64,000 bases of DNA from Pseudomonas putida. Lineage in GTDB: Bacteria; Pseudomonadota; Gammaproteobacteria; Pseudomonadales; Pseudomonadaceae. The stretch covers positions 1,369,501 to 1,433,500 of the forward strand of contig CP047152.1 in the NCBI GenBank assembly GCA_041879295.1. Reading direction: 5' to 3'. Of the stretch, positions 1 through 9,060 are shown piece by piece. The notes under the pieces are model-generated. The model was not told where the DNA came from, did not search any database, and was given only the letters and a program-made list of their open reading frames with translations. Position numbers and translations under genes: made by a program. Position 1 is the first letter of the stretch, and each line of letters opens with the position of its first letter.

Positions 1-554
1 TCGAAGTAGAAGCGTTGGCGCGTCAGTGGGTACAGGGTCTTGAACAAGCTTTCCTTCAGCGAGAACGTCAGGGTGACCGTAAGCCCAAGCTGGCGGCGGT
101 CCAAGCGCTCCAGTTCTGCCGGGGTGAGGATTTCGCCCATCAGCCGCTCGGCGCGTTCGTCATCCAGCAAGGCTTCCTGATCCAGGCCCAGACCTTGGCA
201 GCTTTTTTCGCCGGCGACCACCGCGGCGGCCCAGCCCTTGCCGTGTGTGATCGAGCCATGAATACCGGCAGGCCAGATGGGCGAGCGGTCTTCGTGGGTG
301 CCGGGCACGTAGTCGCGGCCGTCCAGGTGCTGCAGCGCGGCACGGGCACATACGCGACCGGCCAGGTACTCGGCCTGGCGCTTAGTCACCGAGCGCAGCA
401 GGCTGGCACTGGGCAGTACGCCAGCGCGCTGGAAGTCGTCGGCGGCCAAGTGGGCAGGGTCGAAGGCGCAACTGACCAGCACCGCGCCGGGCAATGGGTG
501 GGGCAGGGGCCAGTGGTGCTGGAGCGGGGCGCAGCAGGCGGGAAGTGTGTTCAT
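1..554 (-). CDS. pcpS: 4'-phosphopantetheinyl transferase, EntD/PcpS type (3' end outside window)
   Basis: Transfers phosphopantetheine from CoA to carrier-protein serines, activating fatty-acid, NRPS and siderophore synthases in the cytoplasm. About 184 residues are visible before the left window edge. The three Sfp/EntD-type motifs are present in order: GSITHGKGWAAA, GLDQE (Mg-binding D and E), and FSLKESLFKTLYP with the catalytic K-E pair at about residues 167-168. The family usually runs 220-245 residues, so only the C-terminal tail should be missing. Pseudomonads generally have one such broad-specificity enzyme (PcpS in P. aeruginosa), also near oprH, which supports the name. The shine-dalgarno before the ATG is weak. 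Confidence 0.85.
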   Translation of the reverse strand, partial: MNTLPACCAPLQHHWPLPHPLPGAVLVSCAFDPAHLAADDFQRAGVLPSASLLRSVTKRQAEYLAGRVCARAALQHLDGRDYVPGTHEDRSPIWPAGIHGSITHGKGWAAAVVAGEKSCQGLGLDQEALLDDERAERLMGEILTPAELERLDRRQLGLTVTLTFSLKESLFKTLYPLTRQRFYF

Positions 555-652
555 GGCGGTTATTGTGCCAGCTGTGCAAGCGCTAAGGGAGGTGGCGTGG
601 CAGGATGACTTAGCGCAGCCATGAAAACATGGCGCAGATCACAGCGTGATCC

Positions 653-739
653 GTGTGGGAGCGGGTTTACCCGCGAAGAATCACCGCGGTGGATGGCACG
701 GGCTTCGCCCGTGTTCGCGGGCAAGCCCGCTCCCACACA
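653..739. repeat. REP element pair (inverted)
   Basis: Two P. putida-type REP units face each other: GTGGGAGCGGGTTTACCCGCGAA, then the inverted TTCGCGGGCAAGCCCGCTCC unit. Each forms a GCGGG/CCCGC stem and the pair can fold together. It lies between two minus-strand genes. Confidence 0.85.
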
Positions 740-800
740 GATCGCGCCAGCTTTTAGACATTGAGCAAGACAGTTGCTGCCACAACGATTGCACAATCTT

Positions 801-1592
801 TTATTTGAACACCTTCTTGAAGAACGCCTGCATATCCGCCCAGGAACGCTCGTCCGCTGCCTTGTTATAGCCAATGTCCGGCCCCCCATGCTCACCATGG
901 CTCAGCCGATCGGCATCGGGGTTGGTGAAGCCGTGCTTGGCCCCTTCAATGTTGACGAACTGGTAGTTGACCTTGGCCGCATCCATTTCCGCCTTGAACG
1001 CGTCCACCTGCTGTTGGGTGACCATGCTGTCCGCAGCGCCATGTTCAACCAGGATGTCCGCGCGCACTACGCCAGGCTTGGCCGGCGTTTTGGTGGACAA
1101 CGCGCCATGGAAACTCACCACGCCGTCCAGTTTCTCTCCACGACGTGCGGCATCGAGCACCACCTTACCGCCAAAACAGTAGCCGACAGCGCCCAGTTGA
1201 TGCTTGTTCACATTCGGCTGCTTTTTCAACAGGTCCAGGCCCGCGTCGAAGCGCGCTGCGGCTGCGGCCGGGTCCTTCATCGCTTCGGCCATGAATGCCT
1301 GGGCATCCTGCGGGTGCTCGGTGTGCTTGCCATCGCCATACATGTCGATGGCCAGCGCTTTGTAGCCCAGGGCGGCAAGATCTCTCGCGCGGCGCTTGGC
1401 ATAGTCGTTCAGGCCCCACCATTCATGCACCACAACGATGCCTGGGCGTTTGCCGTCCAGCGCATCATCGTAGGCGTAGTAGCCGACGAGGCGGTTGCCA
1501 TCGTCGTCCTGATAAGGAATCTCACGGGTCACTACCGCCGCTTGGGCGAGGGCGGCGCTGCACATCAGGGTCAGGGCCAGCAGGGCTCGCAT
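801..1592 (-). CDS. Dienelactone hydrolase family protein, exported
   Basis: Alpha/beta-hydrolase of the dienelactone hydrolase family, 263 residues. Residues 1-19 look like a cleavable signal peptide ending in AQA, so the mature enzyme is probably periplasmic, unlike the cytosolic catechol-pathway enzymes. The triad is visible: nucleophile Cys139 in GYCFGG, Asp188 in HGAADS and His220 in KHGF. I chose the ATG with AAGGAG eight bases upstream over a GTG two codons earlier that sits too close to that ribosome site. The substrate is unknown, and no chlorocatechol genes are nearby. It is transcribed divergently from oprH, so its 5' region faces the PhoP sites. Confidence 0.85.
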   Translation of the reverse strand: MRALLALTLMCSAALAQAAVVTREIPYQDDDGNRLVGYYAYDDALDGKRPGIVVVHEWWGLNDYAKRRARDLAALGYKALAIDMYGDGKHTEHPQDAQAFMAEAMKDPAAAAARFDAGLDLLKKQPNVNKHQLGAVGYCFGGKVVLDAARRGEKLDGVVSFHGALSTKTPAKPGVVRADILVEHGAADSMVTQQQVDAFKAEMDAAKVNYQFVNIEGAKHGFTNPDADRLSHGEHGGPDIGYNKAADERSWADMQAFFKKVFK

Positions 1593-1623
1593 GTTCACTA
1601 CTCCTTGTTTTGCTGTCGGTTCG

Positions 1624-1662
1624 TTCAGCCGGGGTTCAGCCAGGGTTCAGTCGCGGTTCAGG
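1624..1662 (+). promoter_or_regulatory. Four phased GTTCAG repeats, probable PhoP box array upstream of oprH
   Basis: GTTCAG occurs at 1624, 1635, 1646 and 1657, exactly 11 bp (one helical turn) apart and all in the direction of oprH. PhoP is known to bind direct repeats of this type with five-base spacers. A -10-like TACTCT follows at about 1672, so the proximal pair sits where a -35 would be. Autoregulation of oprH-phoP-phoQ by PhoP is established in P. aeruginosa. Confidence 0.75.
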
Positions 1663-1721
1663 GTGCCCTGATTACTCTAGCTTCCAGACCGAAACAGCGC
1701 ACCCAACTGGAGTACCCAGCC

Positions 1722-2327
1722 ATGAAAACCTTCAATACCCTGCTTGCCGCCATGGCCGTTTGTGCCGCTGGCATCACCACCGCCCAGGCCGCGGACGACA
1801 ACTTCGCCAGCCTCACCTACGGCCAGACCAGCGACAAAGTCCGCAAGTCCGGCCTGCTGCAACGTAACACCGACCACCTCAATGCCGACGGTATTATCGG
1901 CAAGGACGATACCTGGGGTGTGCGTCTGGGCAAGATCAACGACCAGGGCCGCTACTACATGACTTATGACAACGTCTCGGGTGACCACAGTGGCCTGAAG
2001 TTGCGCCAGGAAAACCTGCTGGGCAGCTACGATTTGTTTCTGCCGGTGGGCGATACCACCAAGCTGTTCGGTGGGGGCAGCCTGGGTGTGACCAAGCTCA
2101 CCCAGGACTCGCCCGGCGCCAGCCGGGATACTGACTACGGTTATGCCTACGGTCTGCAGGCCGGTGTGATCCAGGACATCACCGACAAGGCCTCGGTCGA
2201 ACTGGGCTACCGTTACCTGCGCACCAATGCCGCGACCGAGGTGGGCGCACATGGCGGGCCGAAGGACGGCACCCTGCGTCTGACCAGCAGCGCCCAGACC
2301 TACCTGGCTGCTTCATACAAGTTCTGA
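1722..2327 (+). CDS. oprH: OprH-family outer membrane protein H1
   Basis: Small outer-membrane beta-barrel, 201 residues with a signal peptide of about 23 residues ending in TAQA-AD. In P. aeruginosa OprH is an eight-stranded barrel that binds LPS and substitutes for Mg2+ in crosslinking it, giving polymyxin and EDTA resistance. Alternating amphipathic strands (for example YYMTYDNVSG, ASVELGYRYL) and a C-terminal aromatic (ASYKF) are typical of OMPs. It is the first gene of oprH-phoP-phoQ, separated from phoP by 195 bp that carry two REP units, and it lies behind the putative PhoP array. The start has an upstream TGGAG. Confidence 0.88.
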   Translation: MKTFNTLLAAMAVCAAGITTAQAADDNFASLTYGQTSDKVRKSGLLQRNTDHLNADGIIGKDDTWGVRLGKINDQGRYYMTYDNVSGDHSGLKLRQENLLGSYDLFLPVGDTTKLFGGGSLGVTKLTQDSPGASRDTDYGYAYGLQAGVIQDITDKASVELGYRYLRTNAATEVGAHGGPKDGTLRLTSSAQTYLAASYKF

Positions 2328-2351
2328 CGGACGAGCCGCGTTATCCTGTAC

Positions 2352-2496
2352 TGGCCTCTTCGCGGGCACGCCCGCTCCCACAGGCGCTGCACAAACCTCA
2401 GAAACCGTGCAGTGCCTTTGGCTTCACAGGTGCTGCACAAGTTTCAGAAACGGTGCGATTGCTGTGGGAGCGGGCGTGCCCGCGAAAGGGCCGGTA
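2352..2496. repeat. Two inverted REP units inside the oprH-phoP intergenic region
   Basis: CCTCTTCGCGGGCACGCCCG... near 2354 and its inverted partner ending GCGTGCCCGCGAAAGGGCC near 2492 are separated by about 80 bp. The pair can form a long stem between oprH and phoP, which could attenuate read-through or stabilise the oprH transcript. Confidence 0.85.
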
Positions 2497-2522
2497 CAGG
2501 CAATACACATAAGGAGCTGCAC

Positions 2523-3200
2523 ATGAAACTGCTGGTGGTCGAGGACGAAGCCCTGCTTCGCCATCACCTCTACACCCGCCTGGGCGAAAGCGGCCATGTG
2601 GTCGAGGCGGTCTCTGACGCCGAAGAAGCGCTGTACCAGACCGAGCAATACCACTTCGACCTTGCCATTATCGACCTGGGCCTGCCCGGTATCAGCGGCC
2701 TGGAGCTGATCACGCGCCTGCGCAGCCAGGACAAGACCTTCCCCATTCTCATCCTCACGGCCCGTGGCAACTGGCAAGACAAGGTCGAGGGCCTGGCCGC
2801 CGGTGCCGACGACTACCTGGTCAAGCCGTTCCAGTTCGAGGAGCTTGAAGCAAGGCTCAATGCCCTGTTACGCCGCTCCAGTGGTTTCATCCAGTCGACC
2901 ATCACCGCTGGCCCCTTGGTACTTGACCTCAACCGCAAGCAGGCCACCCTCGACGAACAAGCTTTGGCCCTGACTGCCTACGAATACCGCATCCTCGAAT
3001 ACCTCATGCGCCATCACCAGCAGGTGGTGGCCAAGGATCGCCTGATGGAACAGTTGTACCCAGGTGACGAAGAGCGCGACCCCAATGTCATCGAAGTGCT
3101 GGTTGGCCGCCTGCGCCGCAAGCTTGAAGGCGAGCACGGCTTCAAGCCCATCGACACGGTGCGCGGCCTGGGCTACCTGTTCACTGAGCGCTGCCGATGA
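2523..3200 (+). CDS. phoP: Response regulator PhoP
   Basis: OmpR/PhoB-class DNA-binding response regulator, 225 residues. The receiver domain (about 1-115) has the acidic pair in VVEDE, phospho-acceptor Asp51 in IIDLGLPG and the conserved Lys in YLVKPF. The winged helix (about 130-220) contains LTAYEYRILEYL and the VLVGRLRRKL recognition region. Partner of the downstream PhoQ, controlling Mg2+/cationic-peptide responses including oprH. The ATG has AAGGAG 7 bp upstream. Its stop overlaps the phoQ start by four bases (ATGA), indicating translational coupling. Confidence 0.95.
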   Translation: MKLLVVEDEALLRHHLYTRLGESGHVVEAVSDAEEALYQTEQYHFDLAIIDLGLPGISGLELITRLRSQDKTFPILILTARGNWQDKVEGLAAGADDYLVKPFQFEELEARLNALLRRSSGFIQSTITAGPLVLDLNRKQATLDEQALALTAYEYRILEYLMRHHQQVVAKDRLMEQLYPGDEERDPNVIEVLVGRLRRKLEGEHGFKPIDTVRGLGYLFTERCR

Positions 3201-4543
3201 TCCGCTCGCTGCGGGTGCGCCTGATGCTGGCCGCCGCAGTGTTGGCGCTGCTGTTCATGCTGGCGCTGCTGCCGGCTTTGCAGAAGGCCTTCAGCCTGGC
3301 TTTGCAGGAATCGATCGAGCAGCGGCTGGCCTCTGATGTAACCACACTGATTTCCGCTGCGCGTATCGAGCATGGCCGGTTGCAGATGCCGACACTGCTG
3401 CCGGACGAGCGCTACAACCTGCCCTACACAGGCCTGCTCGGCTATATCTTTGACCGCGACGGCAAACTGGTCTGGCAGTCGCGTGCCACCGCCGACCGGC
3501 ACATCAACTACCAGCCGCGCTATGACGGGCGCGGCAACGAGTTCGACCGCATTCACCAGTCCGATGGCGAAGAGTTCTTCGTGTACGACGTCGAGATAAA
3601 GCTGCTGGGCGGGCAGAGCGCCGCCTACAGCATTGTCGCGCTGCAGCCCGTGAGCGAGTACAAGGCCACCCTCAATGGCCTGCGCGAAAAGCTCTACCTG
3701 GGGTTCGGCGCTGCATTGCTGGCGCTTATGGTGTTGTTGTGGGCAGGCTTGACCTGGGGGTTGCGCTCGTTGCGACGCCTCAGCCACGAACTGGATGAAG
3801 TGGAATCCGGTGCACGTGACGGCCTGAGCGGCGAGCACCCACGCGAGTTGCTGCGCCTGACCCGCTCGCTCAACCGTCTGTTGCGCAGTGAGCGTGAGCA
3901 GCGCACGCGCTACCGTGATTCGCTGGACGACCTGGCGCACAGCCTGAAGACGCCGCTGGCGGTGCTACAGGGCGTGGGTGAAAGCTTGCAGCAGCGCAGC
4001 GGCGAGCGCGAGCAGGCGCGGGTGCTGCAAAGCCAGATCGAACGCATGAGCCAGCAGATCGACTATCAGCTGCAACGCGCCAGCCTGCGCAAGAGTGGCC
4101 TGGTACGCCACAGCGTATTGCTGCGGCCGTTGCTCGACAGCCTGTGCAGCACCTTGGCAAAGGTTTACCGGGAAAAACGTGTGGACGTGGTGCTGGAGTT
4201 GCCGGCCGCGGCGCAGGTACCGATGGAGCAGGGCGCGTTGCTGGAAATGCTCGGTAACCTGCTGGAGAACGCCTACCGGCTGAGCCTGGGGCAAGTGCGG
4301 GTGAGCCTGGTGAAGGCGCCGGGGCATCTGACCTTGTGCATCGAGGACGACGGGCCGGGCGTGCCCGCCGACCAGCGTGAACGCATTCTGGAGCGTGGGG
4401 AGCGGCTGGACAGCCAGCACCCGGGGCAGGGCATCGGCTTGGCAGTGGTCAAGGATATCGTCGACAGCTATGACGCCGAGCTGAGCCTTGGCGATTCTCC
4501 GCTGGGAGGCGCCGCGTTCAGGATCACCTTCAACCTGGATTGA
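3197..4543 (+). CDS. phoQ: Sensor histidine kinase PhoQ
   Basis: Inner-membrane two-component sensor, 448 residues, partner of PhoP. TM1 is about residues 10-30 and TM2 about 170-190, flanking a periplasmic PAS-like sensor domain that in the family reads divalent cations and antimicrobial peptides. The cytoplasmic part has HAMP, the H-box LAHSLKTPLAVLQ (His248), the N-box NLLENAY, and G boxes EDDGPGVP and GQGIGLAV. The start overlaps the phoP stop. A perfect 19-bp inverted repeat directly follows the stop. Confidence 0.93.
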   Translation: MIRSLRVRLMLAAAVLALLFMLALLPALQKAFSLALQESIEQRLASDVTTLISAARIEHGRLQMPTLLPDERYNLPYTGLLGYIFDRDGKLVWQSRATADRHINYQPRYDGRGNEFDRIHQSDGEEFFVYDVEIKLLGGQSAAYSIVALQPVSEYKATLNGLREKLYLGFGAALLALMVLLWAGLTWGLRSLRRLSHELDEVESGARDGLSGEHPRELLRLTRSLNRLLRSEREQRTRYRDSLDDLAHSLKTPLAVLQGVGESLQQRSGEREQARVLQSQIERMSQQIDYQLQRASLRKSGLVRHSVLLRPLLDSLCSTLAKVYREKRVDVVLELPAAAQVPMEQGALLEMLGNLLENAYRLSLGQVRVSLVKAPGHLTLCIEDDGPGVPADQRERILERGERLDSQHPGQGIGLAVVKDIVDSYDAELSLGDSPLGGAAFRITFNLD

Positions 4544-4549
4544 CTCGTA

Positions 4550-4597
4550 GCCAGTGCCGCCCATTCGCAGGTAAATCCGCGAATGGGCGGCACTGGC
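4550..4597 (+). terminator. Perfect 19-bp inverted repeat after phoQ
   Basis: The left arm (4550-4568) and right arm (4579-4597) are exact complements around a 10-nt loop, starting seven bases after the phoQ stop. No T-run follows, so it is either a 3' mRNA-stabilising or pausing stem or a protein site rather than a classical intrinsic terminator. Confidence 0.6.
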
Positions 4598-4608
4598 AAT
4601 TCATAATG

Positions 4609-4664
4609 GGCGGATTTCCGCCATTCCTCCCTGTACAAATTCCGCCACCGGGCGGAAATCCGCC
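4609..4664 (+). promoter_or_regulatory. Paired palindromes, candidate enhancer sites for a DctD-type activator
   Basis: Two nearly identical 14-bp palindromes, GGCGGATTTCCGCC (4609-4622) and GGCGGAAATCCGCC (4651-4664), have centres 42 bp apart, four helical turns. They lie about 90-135 bp upstream of the sigma-54 promoter of dctA, the usual place for dimer sites of a sigma-54 activator. DctB/DctD control of dctA is known in rhizobia and P. aeruginosa; the assignment here is inference. Confidence 0.65.
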
Positions 4665-4743
4665 AATCCGCCCTGGGAATATCGCCCTGTCGTTGGGCAT
4701 TTATCCCTAGTAAATACGGGCCTTGCACCCTTCATGGGCATTT

Positions 4744-4759
4744 TGGCACCACCCTTGCT
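4744..4759 (+). promoter_or_regulatory. Sigma-54 (RpoN) promoter of dctA
   Basis: TGGCACCACCCTTGCT matches the -24/-12 consensus TGGCAC-N5-TTGCW, with the GG (4745-4746) and GC (4757-4758) at the required 10-base spacing. It lies about 130 bp upstream of the dctA start. Confidence 0.85.
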
Positions 4760-4880
4760 ATTGATCCTCGCAGAGGCCTGCCCAGGCAGCTCGAACACAA
4801 CGACAAATCCCTCCAAGTGCAGGAGGGTTAGCGATTCAGGTGCCCCCATCACCCTGGGAAGGGTGAACCGGCACACTTGA

Positions 4881-6215
<1,335 letters not shown>

Positions 6216-6231
6216 TAGCTAGTTGAAATGA

Positions 6232-6258
6232 GAAAGGCGACCCAAGGTCGCCTTTTTC
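6232..6258 (+). terminator. Intrinsic terminator of dctA
   Basis: AAAGGCGACC-CAA-GGTCGCCTTTTT forms a 9-10 bp stem with a three-base loop and a T-run. Confidence 0.9.
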
Positions 6259-6319
6259 GTGTCTGCGCGGTCCCTTGTGGGAGCAACTGTCTTGCTCAAT
6301 TTCTAAAAGCTGGCGCGAT

Positions 6320-6363
6320 CCCTGTGGGAGCGGGCTTGCCCGCGAACACGGGCGAAGCCCGTG
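6320..6363. repeat. REP element, single unit
   Basis: CCTGTGGGAGCGGGCTTGCC followed by CGCGAACACGGGCGAAGCCCGT. One full unit plus a second small stem, between dctA and the convergent trmO. Confidence 0.8.
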
Positions 6364-6367
6364 GCCC

Positions 6368-7060
6368 TCAGCCCAGTACCACTTCCAGCACCCGGATGAC
6401 GTCCGGCTGCGGGTAATGCCACCTTACTTGCACATCCCAGAACTTCACCCCGTACACCCGCTCAGCCGGTGGTATCTGGTAGGCCGGCCGTGGGTCCTGC
6501 GCCAGGCATTGCTCGATCAGTTCCACCAGCGGCTCGCTCAGGCGCAGCGCATGCTCGCGGGCCTGGAGCAGGGCGTTGTCGGCCCAGTGCACGGCAATTG
6601 CCACCGGCGCAGCATTGGCCATCTGGTTGCTGGCGCCAGCGATGCTGTCGGCATAAGGCACATACGGCTTGATATCCAGCACCGGCGTGCCGTCGAGCAG
6701 GTCGATCCCGGACAGCAGCAGGCGCCCGGGCTCCACGCCCTCCAGGCGTACCACCGACTGGCCGATGCCGTTGGGCCGGTGGGTTGCGCGCGTGGCGAAC
6801 ACCCCCATGCTCTTGTTGCCGCCCAGACGCGGTGGCCGCACTTTCAGACGCGGCTTTTCTTCCAGGGCCTGGTGGAACAGAAACAGCAGCCAGACATGGC
6901 TGACCTGCTCCAGGCCTTCGACCGCGTCACCTTGATCGAACGGCGGCAACAGTTCGAGTACGCCACGGGCGGCAGGTGCCAGCTGTGGCTGGCGCGGAAT
7001 GGCAAACTTTTCCTTGAAACAGGAATGGACGATGCCGACCGGGACAACCGTATGCTGCAT
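6368..7060 (-). CDS. trmO: TsaA/TrmO-like tRNA (N6-threonylcarbamoyladenosine37) methyltransferase
   Basis: TsaA-domain protein, 230 residues. In E. coli TrmO uses SAM to N6-methylate t6A37 of tRNA-Thr. Visible motifs are PVGIVHSCFKEKFAIPRQP, VWLLFLFHQ, and the TRATHRPNGIGQSVV region followed by GIDLLDGTPVLDIKPYVPYAD, all typical of the fold. The C-terminal extension (AERVYGVKFWDVQVRW) also occurs in the family. An in-frame GTG lies two codons earlier; the ATG was preferred. It follows the DUF1456 gene almost without a gap, so the two are probably cotranscribed. Confidence 0.85.
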   Translation of the reverse strand: MQHTVVPVGIVHSCFKEKFAIPRQPQLAPAARGVLELLPPFDQGDAVEGLEQVSHVWLLFLFHQALEEKPRLKVRPPRLGGNKSMGVFATRATHRPNGIGQSVVRLEGVEPGRLLLSGIDLLDGTPVLDIKPYVPYADSIAGASNQMANAAPVAIAVHWADNALLQAREHALRLSEPLVELIEQCLAQDPRPAYQIPPAERVYGVKFWDVQVRWHYPQPDVIRVLEVVLG

Positions 7061-7066
7061 GGCCAC

Positions 7067-7528
7067 TCAGCCGCGCACGCGCAGGGTCAGGCCCTTGAGG
7101 AAGTTGCGCAGCAACTGGTCGCCACACGGGCGGTAGTTGTCGTGGCCAGCCTTGCGGAACAGCGCGCTGAGCTCAGGTTTGCTGACCGGGAAGTTGACCG
7201 ACTTGAGAATCGCGTGCAGGTCGTCTTCCTTGAGCTCAAAGGCCACACGCAGCTTCTTGAGGATCAGGTTGTTGGTTACCGGCAGCTCAATCGGCTGCTG
7301 CGGGCGGCTATCGTCCTTGCCTCGGCGGTAGATCACCAGGCCGTCAAGGAAGTGCGCCATCACCCGTTCCGGGCAGCGCACGAAGCCTTCCTCTTCTTCT
7401 TTTTTCAGGTAGGTGGCCAGCACCAGAGGATGCACTTCGAGGCCAGAGAGCCCAATGATCTCGGCCATCTTGGCGTCGTTCACCTTGAGCATGTAGCGCA
7501 GGCTGCGCAGGACGTCGTTGTGGTTCAT
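7067..7528 (-). CDS. DUF1456 family protein (YehS-like)
   Basis: Cytoplasmic protein of 153 residues made of two similar halves: NHNDVLRSLRYMLKVNDAKM near the N-terminus, and NNLILKKLRVAFELKEDDLH in the second half. This duplicated DUF1456 arrangement is the YehS family, whose function is unknown. It sits between a pseudouridine-synthase-like gene and trmO on the same strand, with six bases to trmO, so a link to RNA modification is plausible but only positional. Confidence 0.82.
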   Translation of the reverse strand: MNHNDVLRSLRYMLKVNDAKMAEIIGLSGLEVHPLVLATYLKKEEEEGFVRCPERVMAHFLDGLVIYRRGKDDSRPQQPIELPVTNNLILKKLRVAFELKEDDLHAILKSVNFPVSKPELSALFRKAGHDNYRPCGDQLLRNFLKGLTLRVRG

Positions 7529-7577
7529 TGCAGCAGAATCCTGTTCAGGTGCCGCGCGTTCCGGCGCGGCGTATTGC

Positions 7578-8288
7578 TTAAAAACGTTCGGAGGTAGCCA
7601 GGTAGCGCCATTGGCCCAAGGGCAACTTGCCCATCGACACACCCCCCAGGCGAATGCGTCGCATGCTTAAAAGCTCCAGACGCAGGTAGGCGCATAGCTC
7701 GGAAATCTGCCCTGGTTGTGGGTTTTTCAACACCATGCGCAAGTGTGTCTCGTTCTGCCAGCTGGCCTTGGCCTTAGGCAATTCGCGGTCATTGCGCATG
7801 GCCCCGCGCGCCAGGCGTTCCAGCGCCTGGGGGGTGGTCTCGCCGCGCACTTCAATGATGAACTCCTGCTCCAGGCGACGCAGGTCGGCTTCGATCTTGC
7901 GGGATACCCGCCAGTCTTGGGTAAACACCTGCAGGCCGCTGGCGCCACGCTCCAGCGGTGCCACACAGGCCTGCCGGGCAAAATGCCCGTGCAGGGCGCG
8001 CACGCCTTCGCGGTGGGCTTCGCTGAGGCTGCCCATGTTCATGCTGGCGCGGGCGTCTTCACTGTCCATGCCGGCTGGCTGGTTCAGCAGCAGGGTCACC
8101 GGCTCCAGGGTTTCGGCACGGGCGCCCGGCAGCAGCTCGACGCGCTGCTGCTCAACCTTGAACTGCGGCTGCTCAACCACCACGCCATCGACCGTTACCC
8201 AGCCTCCTTCAATGTACTGCTCGGCCTCGCGGCGGGAGCAGCCGAGCTGCTCGATGAGGCGTTTGGACAGGCGGACGGGTTCGGACAT
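7578..8288 (-). CDS. RsuA/RluF-like pseudouridine synthase with altered catalytic motif
   Basis: 236 residues with an N-terminal S4 RNA-binding domain (LSKRLIEQLGCSRREAEQYI) and an RsuA/RluB/E/F catalytic domain. Family enzymes isomerise rRNA or tRNA uridines using an invariant Asp in a GRLDxxSxGL motif. Here the aligned segment reads APLERGASGL (residues 110-119), so Arg is replaced by Pro and the Asp by Glu113. The rest of the fold, including VFTQDWRVSRKIEADLR and FIIEVRGE, is retained. Either Glu can serve, or this is a non-catalytic S4/RNA-binding relative. The start chosen is MSEPVRLSKR; longer upstream starts would add unrelated sequence. Confidence 0.8.
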   Translation of the reverse strand: MSEPVRLSKRLIEQLGCSRREAEQYIEGGWVTVDGVVVEQPQFKVEQQRVELLPGARAETLEPVTLLLNQPAGMDSEDARASMNMGSLSEAHREGVRALHGHFARQACVAPLERGASGLQVFTQDWRVSRKIEADLRRLEQEFIIEVRGETTPQALERLARGAMRNDRELPKAKASWQNETHLRMVLKNPQPGQISELCAYLRLELLSMRRIRLGGVSMGKLPLGQWRYLATSERF

Positions 8289-8407
8289 GGGGCAATTCGC
8301 AAGGCAGGGAAAGGCCTCCATTGTACCTGCCTGCAAGCGGTAGATGATGGGAATCTGTGTCAGATGCGCCATTTTGGACACATAGCGCGGCACATTCAGG
8401 CGCCGCC

Positions 8408-8863
8408 TCAAGGCACTGTGCGCATTAGCCTCATGTGCAGCAGAGGGTAGGGCTGGCCCAGGCCGTCGGTTTCCGAACGGCCGATGACCTCGAAACCTTC
8501 ATGCAGGTAGAAGCCCAGCGCTCTCGGGTTCTGTTCGTTGACGTCAAGGTACTCGGCATTCAGTTCGCTGATTGCATAGCGCAGCAAGCGCTTGCCTACC
8601 CCTTGGCCGCGGTAGCCAGGTGCGACGAACAGCATGTCTATCCGCCCGTTGGCGACACCGGCGAAACCACAGATGCGCTGGCGGTCCTTGCAGCAGATCA
8701 GCATCACTGCGTCGAGATACCGGCGCAGCACATGCTCGCGCAGTAGCAGGATATAGCCCTCTGGCAGAAAGTCGTGGGTGGCACGTACCGAATCCTCCCA
8801 CACTTGTACCAGCTCGCTGTAGTCGCTCAAGCGCGGGGTTTGCAGCGTCAGTAGCGCAGGCAT
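8408..8863 (-). CDS. GNAT family N-acetyltransferase
   Basis: 151 residues. The acetyl-CoA pyrophosphate loop is clear in VAPGYRGQGVGKRLL, preceded by the beta-4 strand GRIDMLFV, and followed by LDVNEQNPRALGFYLHEGF, the usual motif B. It resembles YafP/YjaB-like acetyltransferases acting on small molecules or proteins; the substrate cannot be told. The ATG was selected for the AGAGGAA eight bases upstream. It stands alone on the minus strand, downstream of nothing cotranscribed. Confidence 0.85.
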   Translation of the reverse strand: MPALLTLQTPRLSDYSELVQVWEDSVRATHDFLPEGYILLLREHVLRRYLDAVMLICCKDRQRICGFAGVANGRIDMLFVAPGYRGQGVGKRLLRYAISELNAEYLDVNEQNPRALGFYLHEGFEVIGRSETDGLGQPYPLLHMRLMRTVP

Positions 8864-8967
8864 GCCGGCGTTCCTCTGGGGCGATAGGGAAAACATAGCA
8901 GGCCAACCACCGGTCGGCTTGTTCGCTTGGCGCTTGAGACCTGGGGAGTGACGGTCTATTAATTAAG

Positions 8968-8986
8968 CGTGGGAAAAAATCCCACG
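8968..8986. other. Small perfect hairpin in the leader of the Gly/His-rich gene
   Basis: CGTGGGAAAAAATCCCACG is a 7-bp perfect inverted repeat around an A-run, in an AT-rich stretch between divergently transcribed genes. It could be an operator or a leader stem. Confidence 0.35.
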
Positions 8987-9060
8987 TAAATATAAGTTCA
9001 ATCTGAAACTGGATTCCTGACTGATTTGGCGTTCTCGTGGCGAAGACCTGGAGACGGACT

